Positions 1-9,833 of a DNA stretch of 64,000 bases are shown here, in pieces (within the stretch, counting starts at the first letter, position 1; every line of letters starts with the position of its first letter). The notes under the pieces were generated by a model. That model did no database searches. It was not told the DNA's origin and worked only from the letters and a program-made list of their open reading frames with translations. The translations under genes were made by a program, and so were the position numbers. Origin of the DNA: Yamadazyma tenuis. Taxonomy: Eukaryota; Ascomycota; Pichiomycetes; Serinales; Debaryomycetaceae. The stretch is taken from contig NC_089462.1 in assembly GCF_029203305.1 (NCBI RefSeq), positions 124,001 to 188,000 on the forward strand. Direction: 5' to 3'.

Positions 1-1
1 A

Positions 2-421
2 TCTCATATCTCGATGAATAGTTCCCTTGCCAGTAATATTAATGCTAATGGGGACTTGAATACTGATGGAGATCTTGTAGAAGAGGATGAGGAATACCCC
101 GTGGGGGATGAAGGAGACTACGATGATTTCCACGATTACTACTCCAAAGAAACCTTTTCTCACGAAGAAAGCGAAATTGAAGAAGAGAATGAAGTTCAGA
201 ATACAAATGACCAGGAAACAGATTGCCAAGCCCAACACAAGAATCTTTTCGAAGAAATTCAAAAGGAATTCGACACGAAGAAAGAAAAGCGACAAAGAGA
301 TAATGATAGTAACGGTGCTGATCCTGAATCAGGAACCCAAGCAAAGAAGAAGAATATTGATACCCAACAACCTAACGAAACGAATAATTTATTCAACGAG
401 CTTAATGATGATGTTCCATAA
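2..421 (+). CDS. Acidic low-complexity protein, C-terminal part (cut by left edge)
   Basis: I do not recognise this protein. The reading frame is open to the left edge, so the gene may begin outside the window; the first ATG inside it is at 14, which would give 135 residues. The visible part is very rich in Asp, Glu, Asn and Gln, with a DEGDYDDFHDYY stretch and a Lys/Arg patch (KKEKRQR) near residue 90 that could act as a nuclear signal. Two similar short motifs, NLFEEIQ and NLFNELN, recur about 45 residues apart near the C-terminus. No catalytic motif is visible. It probably belongs to a disordered nuclear protein or the tail of a longer one; this is inference from composition only. Confidence 0.5.
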   Translation, partial: SHISMNSSLASNINANGDLNTDGDLVEEDEEYPVGDEGDYDDFHDYYSKETFSHEESEIEEENEVQNTNDQETDCQAQHKNLFEEIQKEFDTKKEKRQRDNDSNGADPESGTQAKKKNIDTQQPNETNNLFNELNDDVP

Positions 422-664
422 ATGAATGATTATAGATGTGTGATTTACGATTGATACCCAGTCTATGTAACTTATTAATTCTGTATATCCTGATATACAA
501 ATGTATAATATAACCCGTTCAGAATTACCCCATCTTTGGCTGTCAATTTTTCCGAGCGCTCGCACAATTTCTGTGGAGTGATCTAGTTATTTCACAAGAT
601 CACTTATATACTTGAGCCTTAAGTTACTTACATTTGTGGATTAGATACAAATAGACTTGACGCA

Positions 665-1525
665 ATGCCAATTACACGTGAATTCATAGAGAACGGACCT
701 TGGAAGCCGGACCTTTTTAGGGGGAAAGTGGTATTTGTTACTGGAGGTGCTGGAACCATCTGCCGAGGTCAAACAGAAGCAATGGTATTATTAGGAGCAA
801 ATGCAGCGATTGTGGGAAGAAACGTCGAAAAAACCGAGAAAGCAGCCAGAGAAATCGAACAGTTGAGATCCGGTGCCAAAGTGGTTGCTTGCAGTGGAAC
901 AGATGTAAGGGATGTTCATTCTTTGGCAAAAGCTGTGGAGAAAACTGTCCAGGAATTGGGGAGAATCGACTTTGTTATTGCTGGAGCCGCCGGAAACTTC
1001 TTGAGTGATTTCAACCACTTGTCATCCAATGCATTCAAGACTGTGGTATCTATTGACTTATTGGGTTCATATAATACTGCTAAGGCGTGTTTTGAGCAAC
1101 TCAGAAAGAACAAGGGATCAATTCTTTTTGTAAGTGCAACATTACACTACTACGGAATCCCATTCCAGCTTCATGTGGGAGCTGCTAAGGCTGGTGTCGA
1201 TGCCTTATCCAATGCGTTGGCGGTGGAGTTGGGACCTTTGGGTATCAGATCTAATTGCATAGCTCCGGGATGGATAGAAGGTACAGAAGGTTTTGATCGA
1301 CTTATGGGAGGTAATCTCAAGCGGAAGGTTCCTTTACAAAGATACGGTAAGGTCGAAGACATTGCTCAGTCCACCATCTACCTATTTTCTCCTGCTGCTG
1401 ATTATGTCACAGGAACTATACAGGTGGTCGATGGAGCTGTTTGGCATGTAGGAAGTTTCATTGGTGATGATGTTTATCCTGTTCGTATTATTGCTGCCAA
1501 TAATGAGCCTATCGGAAAACTATAG
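665..1525 (+). CDS. SPS19: Peroxisomal 2,4-dienoyl-CoA reductase
   Basis: This short-chain dehydrogenase/reductase reduces 2,4-dienoyl-CoA with NADPH, so that unsaturated fatty acids can enter peroxisomal beta-oxidation. The Rossmann nucleotide-binding motif is GGAGTICRG (about residues 27-35), followed by AIVGRN. The family-specific IAGAAGNFL segment lies near residue 105. In place of the usual Tyr-x-x-x-Lys is the GAAKAGVDAL helix (Lys near 175) and the SNCIAPG loop typical of decadienoyl reductases. The length of 286 residues is normal for the family. The C-terminus is GKL, a weak variant of the SKL peroxisomal signal. The next gene, GCS1, lies on the same strand after a 390-base gap. Confidence 0.93.
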   Translation: MPITREFIENGPWKPDLFRGKVVFVTGGAGTICRGQTEAMVLLGANAAIVGRNVEKTEKAAREIEQLRSGAKVVACSGTDVRDVHSLAKAVEKTVQELGRIDFVIAGAAGNFLSDFNHLSSNAFKTVVSIDLLGSYNTAKACFEQLRKNKGSILFVSATLHYYGIPFQLHVGAAKAGVDALSNALAVELGPLGIRSNCIAPGWIEGTEGFDRLMGGNLKRKVPLQRYGKVEDIAQSTIYLFSPAADYVTGTIQVVDGAVWHVGSFIGDDVYPVRIIAANNEPIGKL

Positions 1526-1917
1526 TTTTATAAAGATAAATAAATCACAGTAGAAAGGAAGAAACTGTGAAATTTGCAGAAATAAGGTATTATCACATAA
1601 TTCCAGTATAGTAGCAGCAAAATGAGGTAAAAAATCCCGAAAATATCTACCACCTTCTCGAACACCGAAGAAATATGTCTCCAACACAGTTGCACGAATT
1701 CCCCTAATTAACAGCTACTTGTTGAATCTTTTCTCTTTTGCAGCCTTTGGCAATTCTCGCTAGGGCCCCAAAAAAAAAGAATTTGTTCGTGTGCTGAATA
1801 GTTTACCGAGCGCGATTCTGGTGTCCTGAATCACTATCTGTACACACAGAATACCAGAACAGGATACTGTTTAATACTGCAATACCGAACTAACCCAAGT
1901 TTGTAGACGTGATTAAG
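1526..1917. other. Intergenic region SPS19-GCS1
   Basis: This gap of 392 bases holds the SPS19 3' region and the GCS1 promoter. An A-run lies at about 1769-1780. A GAACTAACCCAAGTTTGTAG stretch, which looks like a branch site plus 3' splice site, ends about 15 bases before the GCS1 ATG. I found no matching GTATGT-type donor that makes a coding exon, so at most it would be a 5' UTR intron. Confidence 0.5.
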
Positions 1918-3030
1918 ATGTCCATAGACCCCGAAACAAGGAGAAAGTTGCTTGTATTGCAAAAGAACGGTGGTAATAAGAAATGTGTTGATTGTAACGC
2001 CCCAAATCCCCAATGGGCGTCTCCCAAGTTTGGGATTTTTATTTGCCTTGAATGTGCTGGGATTCATAGAGGTTTAGGAGTCCATATTTCCTTCGTGAGA
2101 TCTATCACCATGGACCAGTTCAAGTCCGAAGAGGTCTTGAGAATGGAACAAGGTGGTAACGATAACTTGAAAGTATATTTTGAGAACAACGGTCTTGACG
2201 TTTCATTACCTGCCAAGTTAAAATATGACAACTACGTGGCCAGTGACTACAAGGAAAAATTGACGTGTTTGGTAGAAGGCAAGGAATTTGTGGCCAAGGA
2301 TCACACTGGCGAGTCCTTGCCAAATGGAAAGTCTGATCTCGGGTCGTCTAATTTGAGCTCAAACAACAGCTCAACTTCCAACGTTAACCAGGATTCGATT
2401 CAATCACGTCGTACAGCCCCCAAACTCTCGGGTGATCAGAAAGTGAAGAACGAAGCGTACTTTGCTGAGCTAGGAAATGCTAATGATTCCAGACCTGACC
2501 ACTTACCACCATCTCAAGGTGGTAAATATGGTGGGTTTGGTAACACTCCAGCACCATCCTCTAACGGCAACAAAGGTTCGTTTGCAAACTTCACTTTGGA
2601 CAACCTTCAAACCGACCCATTAGGTACCCTCACCAAGGGATGGGGGTTGTTTTCATCTACGGTTGCCAAATCGGTCACCGAAGTTCACGAATCTGTCATC
2701 AGGCCCGGATTGAACCAAATTCAACTGAGTGATATAAGTAGTGAAACCAAGAGGGCCATGGCTCAATTTGGCCAGAAAATGCAAGATACTGGTAAGTTTG
2801 GTCAAGAGACTTTCCAGACTTTCACCAAGGAAATTCAAGCCAATGGGTTCAACAAGACGGTTGATTCCAAGTTTGGTAAATTCTTTGAGGGCTTAAACTT
2901 ATCAGACCAGCAAAAGGGAGAAGTGGAAACTGCATTCGGATATCAGAAGAGCGATACCCCCACCAAATTATCCAGTGCATCTGGAGGTGGTAGAAAGAAA
3001 GACGATGACGAACAGTGGGATGACTTCTAG
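1918..3030 (+). CDS. GCS1: ADP-ribosylation factor GTPase-activating protein
   Basis: This protein stimulates GTP hydrolysis by Arf1-type GTPases and drives coat release in ER-Golgi and trans-Golgi transport. The N-terminal ArfGAP zinc finger has [24 protein letters not shown] (C-x2-C-x16-C-x2-C), followed by the invariant [19 protein letters not shown] with the arginine finger. The middle is Ser/Asn rich. Near residues 235-290 is a lipid-packing type amphipathic region, and the protein ends [12 protein letters not shown] start at the ATG at 1918, because codons upstream offer only a GTG and S. cerevisiae Gcs1 aligns from here. The result is 370 residues, similar to the 352 of S. cerevisiae. 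Confidence 0.95.
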   Translation: MSIDPETRRKLLVLQKNGGNKKCVDCNAPNPQWASPKFGIFICLECAGIHRGLGVHISFVRSITMDQFKSEEVLRMEQGGNDNLKVYFENNGLDVSLPAKLKYDNYVASDYKEKLTCLVEGKEFVAKDHTGESLPNGKSDLGSSNLSSNNSSTSNVNQDSIQSRRTAPKLSGDQKVKNEAYFAELGNANDSRPDHLPPSQGGKYGGFGNTPAPSSNGNKGSFANFTLDNLQTDPLGTLTKGWGLFSSTVAKSVTEVHESVIRPGLNQIQLSDISSETKRAMAQFGQKMQDTGKFGQETFQTFTKEIQANGFNKTVDSKFGKFFEGLNLSDQQKGEVETAFGYQKSDTPTKLSSASGGGRKKDDDEQWDDF

Positions 3031-3144
3031 TTTGTACAATTGTGTAACAATAAATCAATAATTCCAACAACAATGTCTATAAGTAGTTTTATTAAACAAT
3101 ACACACCCTAAGAAACACCAATTAAAACAATCTTTATCCAAATA

Positions 3145-3846
3145 CTATATCTTTGCATCGGTAAGATTACTAGCAAGTATATTGGTATTTTTCAATGACA
3201 AATAGAACTCGTACTCATCTTTAAACGACTGATAGGCGTGGAAGTATGAGTCTTTGATGTAGAAGAACTTGACAATGCGCCAGCTCAACACCCAATCAAC
3301 AACCCCCACGTCTCTCAAAATGGAAGATACGACAAAGTAAAGACACCCTAAGAAAGCTCCGAATAGCGTACCAACAAGTACTTGTTGAGGAGTATGGTAC
3401 TTGAGATAAACTCTGGAAAAGCAAACTCCCATACTAGAGAACGCCAAAGCAGCACATCCCATCATCTTCTGGTGGTTGGTAATGTGGTTGATCTTAAACA
3501 ATAAAATACATATGAAGTATCCGGCAAAGAACCCCATATGCTGACCATGAGCTGAGGGCATCCCATAGGTCAATGAGCCAGTACCGAAGTCCTTATGGAA
3601 ATCTGGTCTTGGCTCTCTCAAGATCTTCTTGGTGATTTTATTGACGATCTCGCTGGCAAGGTGACCAGCTACCACAATCACCGGTTCGACTTCTCTCGAC
3701 AAGAGAAACCAGGACGCATAGAACACCATGGTGTAGATTGGGAACAAGGAGAAGTGAACCATCAACAACCCGAGTGGATCATTTGGATCGTAGACCACGT
3801 ACGTCAAGTCGAAGGGTACTGGGTTATATTTTTCATACGTAGGCAT
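3145..3846 (-). CDS. CAX4: Dolichyl pyrophosphate phosphatase
   Basis: This ER membrane enzyme dephosphorylates dolichyl pyrophosphate on the luminal side, recycling dolichol for N-glycosylation. The three-part PAP2 phosphatase signature is complete: KKILREPRP, then PSAHGQHMGF, then SRVYLKYHTPQQV. Four or more hydrophobic spans surround it (for example residues 24-50, 112-130 and 137-158). The length of 233 residues matches the family (S. cerevisiae 239). It reads toward GCS1 in a convergent pair with about 115 bases between stops. Its upstream region contains a G5 tandem repeat. Confidence 0.93.
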   Translation of the reverse strand: MPTYEKYNPVPFDLTYVVYDPNDPLGLLMVHFSLFPIYTMVFYASWFLLSREVEPVIVVAGHLASEIVNKITKKILREPRPDFHKDFGTGSLTYGMPSAHGQHMGFFAGYFICILLFKINHITNHQKMMGCAALAFSSMGVCFSRVYLKYHTPQQVLVGTLFGAFLGCLYFVVSSILRDVGVVDWVLSWRIVKFFYIKDSYFHAYQSFKDEYEFYLSLKNTNILASNLTDAKI

Positions 3847-3928
3847 GATGTGAACAGCTAATCAATGAACGACTGAGCAAGGGAAAGAATATGAGAATTG
3901 ATTTGGTTTGACCCAAGAAGGAATGGAA

Positions 3929-3962
3929 ATGGGGGATGGGGGATGGGGGATGGGGGATGGGA
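3929..3962 (+). repeat. Tandem G5AT repeat with G-quadruplex potential
   Basis: Four perfect copies of the 7-base unit GGGGGAT (3931-3958) are followed by GGGA. Four G5 tracts separated by two-base loops match the general G-quadruplex pattern on the plus strand. The repeat lies about 85 bases upstream of the CAX4 start, in the promoter or 5' UTR, so the G-rich strand is the template strand of CAX4. Confidence 0.85.
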
Positions 3963-5057
3963 GGTAAAAATGGGAAAGTGGGAACCAAAAAAGCAAGGGA
4001 TTTCAATCTTTATATAATCCCAGCAGACAAAGTACTCGACTCGTAAACTTTTCAAAAAACAATAGAAAATTTGGCCAACAACCAGAAAAAAATAATATTC
4101 AAGCCAAGGACAGTATCTGGAACATCAACGTTCGTTTTCCAGCGTGTTTGTATGGGAAATCTACGATTGACTTGACGAATTCCTGCAAAATTCCTCTGCT
4201 ATTGTGAGATTTAACTCGTCTTGGAAACGCGATGTCCCATGCGCATAAAGTTCCATTTTTCACACAATAGCCCAGGTTTGTCAAGTGCCTTGCTCTATTG
4301 TTTAATTTATTGTATGTCCGCCTGGTTTTTTAGAAACTTAAATCAAGGGTCTATACTGTATATATACTGTGATTTTAACCTGTCTGGGAACCTTCACGTC
4401 CATTAATATTCTACTTTGAGCAATTGAATGTCTTTCAATTATCACATCCGCCTGCCAACTATAAGCGCACAGAAACGCGGGCTAAGGTCTCATCGCCATG
4501 AGCATCAATTTGTCACAGGTTTGTATGTTAAGTAAATTTCACCAGGACTTCGCTTAGAGGTCTTGCTGTTAATAGTGATAAGAGATGTGAAATTTGTGGG
4601 AATGATTCAAGGATAGGCGAGTATTTTCCTCATGTCCAAGAAGCGTCTGACTGGTTGAAATTCCTATTGTTTCTCATTTGAATAAATCTTCTCACGCGTT
4701 TATAACTGCCATTGTCAAGATTTATCCCGTTAGGGTAAATACAAAAACGATATGGGAATTTCAAGTCTGGCTTGCAAGACGTAGGCTCACTTGCAGATAT
4801 TACGAAGATCATCACCTATATTGTGATGTTATTCAGTGTTTTCAGAATTAATAGCGCACCTTTGGTGTGGGGATGTTGCAACTTGCAATCTCATTCTCGA
4901 TCTGGCAGATTTCAAACTATAAAAATACCTCCAAGAGGCTTCAATTAGACATCAAATTCAGCAAGGTTTAAATTATTGTATATTAGAAGATGCTAAAAAT
5001 AAGTAGGAGATATAAAAAGCTGTATAAGGGAAAGAAATAACTGGATTTCGTAAGAGG

Positions 5058-5112
5058 TTCATGAGAGGCGTGAGAGGTGAGATGAGAGGTGAGATTAGAG
5101 GTGATATTGGGA
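5058..5112 (+). repeat. Degenerate GAGAGGTGAGAT purine repeat
   Basis: Four to five imperfect copies of ATGAGAGGTGAG lie just downstream of the KAP95 stop, in its 3' UTR. The plus strand is almost entirely purine, so the KAP95 transcript would carry a pyrimidine tract here. Confidence 0.7.
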
Positions 5113-5117
5113 GGAGG

Positions 5118-7709
5118 TTATTGAAGCTTTCTTTTTTGTTGGTCTCTAGCCCACCTAGCAGTGCTTCTGGTAGTTTCACTGAAGGCAGAGTTGGCCCTGG
5201 TCCGTTTAATCATTTCGGTGACCCAGTGTTGTTGGTACACCTGTTTGAAATCTTCTCCTGGATACATGGAAGCAATGTCACCGAGTAAACCAACAAAGGA
5301 TGCGGCCACCGACTCGATGCTTATCATATCAACATCAAAGGTAATGTCATGTAATAAAGTGAAGATTTCGCCAATAAATGGATACAAAATTTGAGGGTAT
5401 TCCAGACTTCCCCCAACAATACCAGCATAGCATTCCAACACGGCTTCCCTGACGTTGAAGAGGTATTCCAAGGTTTCTTCGCTATTGTCATCTGCATCCA
5501 CCAAAGTTGCTATTCTGCAGATTTGGAATACAAATTCCACATACGGTTGGAAGTTACTACCGATGGCAGTAGCTATGTGTCCAAAACAAGACAAGATAGC
5601 CGGCTTCAAGTTTCTTCTGACTTGGTTATTGCCTAGATTGGTACCCAAGATATTCATTAATACCTCCAAGTACGGTAACACGGCAGGACCTAAGGAATGG
5701 CACAAATCAGCAACAATTCCAACAGCTGTAGCAGCAGTTGGAGACTCAGTATTTTGTAAAGCTTTAGTCAAAAATGGTAGGAAGCTTTCCATATACTTGG
5801 AGAAGTTTGGCCCCACGGCAGAAGCAACAGCAGATATGGCAATGAGTATATCTTCTTCAATTAAGGCGTTTGGTTCCAAGGTACCCAATAATTTTAAAAA
5901 CATCTCCATCAAATTGTCAGACGCTTGCAAAACATCATTATTGAGTCTTCTGATGATGGTGGTCAATAAAGACAAGGTGCTGATTTGCAATTCTTCCAAT
6001 TCGACTCGGGATTCGGTCGACAATGGTTGTTGTTGTTGACCGATTGTCTGTTCTAGCCTGCCCAAGATTTCTTGTGCAATATTTTGAACTATTGGGATTG
6101 TGTCTTGACCACTATTTTGAACAAATACAGATAATGCTTCAAAAGCAGCATCTCTTGAACTGGATTCGTTATCAGTCTTATTGGTCAATTGAATGAGCAT
6201 CGGTATAAAGTGAGTCACATAAGGAGAAAGAGGAGTGGAGGTGGCATCTGGTCCGTCAGTGCACAATTGCTCCACCAAGTTCATGAATGCCCAGCAGCAG
6301 TTGGTAGCAACTCGAGGATGATCTTTCAAACCATTGAGTAAGGCTTCCAAAATACTTGGTAATCCCTGGTCCGCCTCAATAGCAGCAATTGCTATTTCAG
6401 CTAGTCTTCCCAAACTCCAGGCAGTAGTTTCTCTCACCTGTAAGTTTTCATCCTTAGTCAACGCCAATATAGATGGTAAAGCATTCATTATAGGAACTTG
6501 TAATTGCTCTACATCTGGACCATCCAAAACTGAACCAAAAGCCATCATAGCAGCTTCTCTCTCTCTCCAGTTTTCCGATCCGATATTCGAGTCAACAAAG
6601 TTCAAGGTACTTTCAATGATATAGTTACCGGTGTTTTGAGCAAATAATTGCACACAGGCACCAGCAGCCATGGCAACCGACCAATCGTCGTCTTCAGGAT
6701 CTTCGTTTTGTCTGGTAAGTAAAGTCAATAAGGTTGGATACACCTCGTTCAAGGCAATTAGGGCAAAGTTATAACTGACCAAGTTAAGTCCATCCTCGCC
6801 AAACTCACTCTTTTGCATCGAGTAGTCCAACTCCTCTTCACAAACAGAAGACCAGAATTCAATAGCCATACACGCCACTCTTTCATTTGGACTTCTCATT
6901 CCTGATACCGTCAACCCATAGAGAGCCTTTTCCATGTACACTTGCATGTATCTGTAGTATAACGACATGATTTTGGCCAAACATCCAAAAGCCGCTTCTT
7001 GTAAGTCACTGCTATCAGCTTGGGTGGCTTCACACACCACTTGCATGATATAGTTTCTTTCTCCTTCCTTATCAAAGTTATATTTGATGAATTCCAACGA
7101 GTTAACCAAAGCGTTCAAAGCAGTCAATCTGACATCAAGATTCTTCTCTTCAGCCTGGGCTCCCTGCACAATGGCGATCAAGATCCCATTGGCTTGGGCC
7201 AACACGTTGGCATCATTTGGATTCAAGGTTTCACAAATATACCCAATGGTTAACAAGGCAACTTTCTTAACATGGGTTTCCTGTTCGATCTTGGTGTTTT
7301 CAATGATAAAGGGAATCAAATCTGGCCACTGATTGAGAGGCAACTCGATGTCTGCTATAGCTGCCACCAATTGAGCAGCACTTCTTCCAGCACTTTCATC
7401 CTTGGACATCAAGGCCTTTAAAGACGCTTCTTTAATATTGAATTTGGCAGCATCATCCAAAGCACGCCAACGCTCTTGCATGCTTTTCTTTGTGACTAAG
7501 TCCTTGGCGGTAAACTCGTTTTTTAAAGCAAGACCCGCCAACATTCTGACCTGGGTTTGAGCTTCCTCGTTTGCTAAAGCATTAACCAACAAGCTAACGT
7601 AGTCCACAAAATGGTTGGTGGCAGCATCACGTAACTGGGCCTCCGCATTAGTTCTGAGGGCCGGATCTTGGCTTAAAATAGCGTTTTCTAACACTTGTAA
7701 GATGTCCAT
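5118..7709 (-). CDS. KAP95: Karyopherin (importin) beta-1
   Basis: This is the import receptor that, with importin-alpha, carries classical-NLS cargo through the nuclear pore and releases it on binding Ran-GTP. The protein is a string of HEAT repeats over its full 863 residues, against 861 in S. cerevisiae. It begins with an importin-beta N-terminal domain (residues about 20-100, QLRDAATNHFVDYVSLL...LAGLALKNEF). Recognisable repeats include WREREAAMMAFGSVLDG and VRETTAWSLGRLAEIA, and an acidic NEDPEDDDWSVAMAAG segment near residue 340 fits the acidic loop of the family. The ATG at 7707-7709 aligns with the usual MDIxQ start. Confidence 0.97.
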   Translation of the reverse strand: MDILQVLENAILSQDPALRTNAEAQLRDAATNHFVDYVSLLVNALANEEAQTQVRMLAGLALKNEFTAKDLVTKKSMQERWRALDDAAKFNIKEASLKALMSKDESAGRSAAQLVAAIADIELPLNQWPDLIPFIIENTKIEQETHVKKVALLTIGYICETLNPNDANVLAQANGILIAIVQGAQAEEKNLDVRLTALNALVNSLEFIKYNFDKEGERNYIMQVVCEATQADSSDLQEAAFGCLAKIMSLYYRYMQVYMEKALYGLTVSGMRSPNERVACMAIEFWSSVCEEELDYSMQKSEFGEDGLNLVSYNFALIALNEVYPTLLTLLTRQNEDPEDDDWSVAMAAGACVQLFAQNTGNYIIESTLNFVDSNIGSENWREREAAMMAFGSVLDGPDVEQLQVPIMNALPSILALTKDENLQVRETTAWSLGRLAEIAIAAIEADQGLPSILEALLNGLKDHPRVATNCCWAFMNLVEQLCTDGPDATSTPLSPYVTHFIPMLIQLTNKTDNESSSRDAAFEALSVFVQNSGQDTIPIVQNIAQEILGRLEQTIGQQQQPLSTESRVELEELQISTLSLLTTIIRRLNNDVLQASDNLMEMFLKLLGTLEPNALIEEDILIAISAVASAVGPNFSKYMESFLPFLTKALQNTESPTAATAVGIVADLCHSLGPAVLPYLEVLMNILGTNLGNNQVRRNLKPAILSCFGHIATAIGSNFQPYVEFVFQICRIATLVDADDNSEETLEYLFNVREAVLECYAGIVGGSLEYPQILYPFIGEIFTLLHDITFDVDMISIESVAASFVGLLGDIASMYPGEDFKQVYQQHWVTEMIKRTRANSAFSETTRSTARWARDQQKRKLQ

Positions 7710-8045
7710 AACGTGAATGTCAATAATTGGCCGTCGAGCTGATGGATGGTATGGGGGAAATTAATTTCAAAAGGGGAGACTTGAACTGGAAGCAATATCG
7801 GTTCCAATGACTCAATCAGAAGCAAAAAGTAATATATATACTATCTCGGTTCAAGAATACACCTGATTAACGACTCTATCGATCGTTTCAAACAGATTAG
7901 ACGTCAGTTGTAGGGAAACTCTGGAAACAAAATTTTAACGTAAATCAGCGACAAATCAAAAGTCGTGTGCGCGCGCCGCCATAACAAACGGTTTACAATT
8001 AGAGTGGTACAAACGTATAATTCCTAAATAGAGCTAACAAAGATT
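7710..8045. other. Intergenic region KAP95-SHS1
   Basis: This 336-base gap carries the KAP95 promoter at its left end and the SHS1 3' region at its right end. A GC-rich GTGTGCGCGCGCCGCC stretch lies at about 7965-7980. No gene is visible. Confidence 0.5.
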
Positions 8046-9833
8046 CTATGGTTTAGACACCATAGAGTGTAAGTCAGTAAGGGTTTCTTCCTTTCTGATA
8101 CTCGAGTGACTTATATTTCCATTCTGTCCGTTCTGGGTAATTGTCTCATCTCCTTCGACAGTCTCGTCTGCGACTCCGTTGGTAGTACTTTGAGCCACCA
8201 CCGACGCTTCATGAGCTTGTTCTCTTTCCAAAGCTATTTTCTTCATGGCTCTTTCTCTGGCTTTCAACTCAGCCGCCTTCTTCTCCAATAATGCCGCTCT
8301 GCTGGCTAATTCTTTGGCACTGGCCATCTCCATCTCTTCTAACTTTTGTTGTCTTTCCAAGATTCTCTCGTGTCTGATCACATAAGGTACAGTTTCACTT
8401 ATTTGTCTCAATTGATTACGTTGAGGAGCAATGGATAATCTCTTGAACGCAGGATTGGTTGTATTCAAGTTGTTTCTGGATTGGTCCAAGGAAATAGTAG
8501 AAGCTGACGATGTGAAGGAGGCATTATCTTTACTCTTCACGGATGGATCCGCATCGTCAAGAAGCATTGACTTGGGTTTTTTAGACGACGACGACGTTAT
8601 CGAGCTTGAATCATCATTGATAGTAGAACCAGTGGTACTATGGAGGTCAAGAATATGACCGTTGGAAGCACCAGCAGACGATAATTGTGCCAAATTTGAC
8701 ATAGAAGGAATTGTGGTATTCAAGTTCACCTGGTGATCAGTGCTGTCATGGAACTCAGTATCATCATAATCAACATCTTGTCCTCCCCTACCCGTGACCC
8801 TTGTCAACCGTTCAGTTCTGTAACTTTCGTACAAAAAGTCGTGAGTCAAGTCTTTCAAGTCTTGTAAGTGGGATCCCAACAACACTGACTTTAAAATCGA
8901 AAAGTCACTGTACTTGGGATTGCTTATATCGACAAGCCCCCAGGGGTATTGCCTAGCCTTGATAGTCTGAGTTTGCCCCGTCTTGGTATCTTTGACCTCA
9001 AATTCGTCTTCGGATCCTATTATAGCAAATGGTTGGATCTTGGCCAAATACTTACACTCCTGAATCAATTCATAATCTTCTTCCTCATCATATTCGTCTA
9101 TGAGATTATCGAATTGGAAGATTGGTACGTTGAATCGCTCGATATCGACTTTTACTTGTTTTTTGAAAAATTTCAACTCGTCTTCAGTAAACGAATCAGC
9201 CTTGGAAATAACAGGAATAATGTTGACATACTTTGACAACCGCTTCATACAACTTATGTCCAACTCTTTCAAGCCATGGCCGTTGGGCGTGATGAAGTAC
9301 AACATCACATGGATACGAGTGTCCACAAACCGGGGGTTTCTTCTAATTTTGGTTTCCTCCGCCAACATCAAGTCAAACTGTTGCTTCAAGTAATTTTCAA
9401 TTTCGGCAAAGCACACTTCATTGTTAAAGTTATCACCGTATCCAGGAGTGTCAACTATCGTCAATTGTAATTTGGTGTTTGCCTCATCCACAATTTCCAC
9501 CTTGGTTTCGGTCAACGCGATACCTGGCTCTTCGTTGGCAGTTGAAGGGTTGAAATCATTTCTTTGCAAGATAGACGTGTTGGGCAAAGCGACATTTTTG
9601 GCCGACGTGAACGAAATGGTTTTGGAGTCGACGACACTGGCGTGATCGCCTTCAAACCGGTGGGCCAAAACCTTTTGGCTCAATAAACTGTTGACAAAGG
9701 TGGTCTTTCCAGTGCCCAGTTCTCCCACTACCATAAAGGAGAATTTGACTCCCTTTCGGGCATCTTTCCTGTAATTGATCATAGGGGAGCTAGCCACCAT
9801 GGATGGCGACTCAAAGTTGTACAGATCATCCAT
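8046..9833 (-). CDS. SHS1: Septin, Shs1/Sep7 type
   Basis: Septins assemble into hetero-oligomeric filaments at the bud neck, and the Shs1 subunit caps the rod and modulates ring architecture. The GTPase domain has the P-loop GELGTGKT (residues 37-44), switch motif DTPGYGDNF, G4 motif SKAD, and the septin unique element RQYPWGLVDI...SDFSILKSVLLGSHLQDLK. A long Ser/Asn-rich linker follows, then a coiled coil (ERQQKLEEMEMASAKELASR). The RQISETVPYVIRHERIL motif before the coil and the TLTDLHSMVS ending are characteristic of Shs1 rather than Cdc11. Here the DxPG motif is intact, whereas from memory S. cerevisiae Shs1 has lost it, so nucleotide handling may differ. The protein has 595 residues. 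Confidence 0.92.
   Translation of the reverse strand: MDDLYNFESPSMVASSPMINYRKDARKGVKFSFMVVGELGTGKTTFVNSLLSQKVLAHRFEGDHASVVDSKTISFTSAKNVALPNTSILQRNDFNPSTANEEPGIALTETKVEIVDEANTKLQLTIVDTPGYGDNFNNEVCFAEIENYLKQQFDLMLAEETKIRRNPRFVDTRIHVMLYFITPNGHGLKELDISCMKRLSKYVNIIPVISKADSFTEDELKFFKKQVKVDIERFNVPIFQFDNLIDEYDEEEDYELIQECKYLAKIQPFAIIGSEDEFEVKDTKTGQTQTIKARQYPWGLVDISNPKYSDFSILKSVLLGSHLQDLKDLTHDFLYESYRTERLTRVTGRGGQDVDYDDTEFHDSTDHQVNLNTTIPSMSNLAQLSSAGASNGHILDLHSTTGSTINDDSSSITSSSSKKPKSMLLDDADPSVKSKDNASFTSSASTISLDQSRNNLNTTNPAFKRLSIAPQRNQLRQISETVPYVIRHERILERQQKLEEMEMASAKELASRAALLEKKAAELKARERAMKKIALEREQAHEASVVAQSTTNGVADETVEGDETITQNGQNGNISHSSIRKEETLTDLHSMVSKP

Larger units (their letters stand above)
3847..5117. 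other. Long intergenic region CAX4-KAP95
   Basis: This 1.27 kb gap is the longest in the window. It contains the CAX4 promoter at its left end and the KAP95 3' region at its right end. The middle (about 4060-4960) holds only short ORFs on both strands, with no recognisable protein, no TACTAAC-type splice signals and no tRNA-like fold. Two G- or purine-rich simple repeats flank it and are listed separately. I see nothing else that I can support. Confidence 0.6.

Noticed and set aside
4630..4815. 61-codon minus-strand ORF in the CAX4-KAP95 gap
   Set aside because: Length is within chance expectation for this composition; no partner exon or splice signals.
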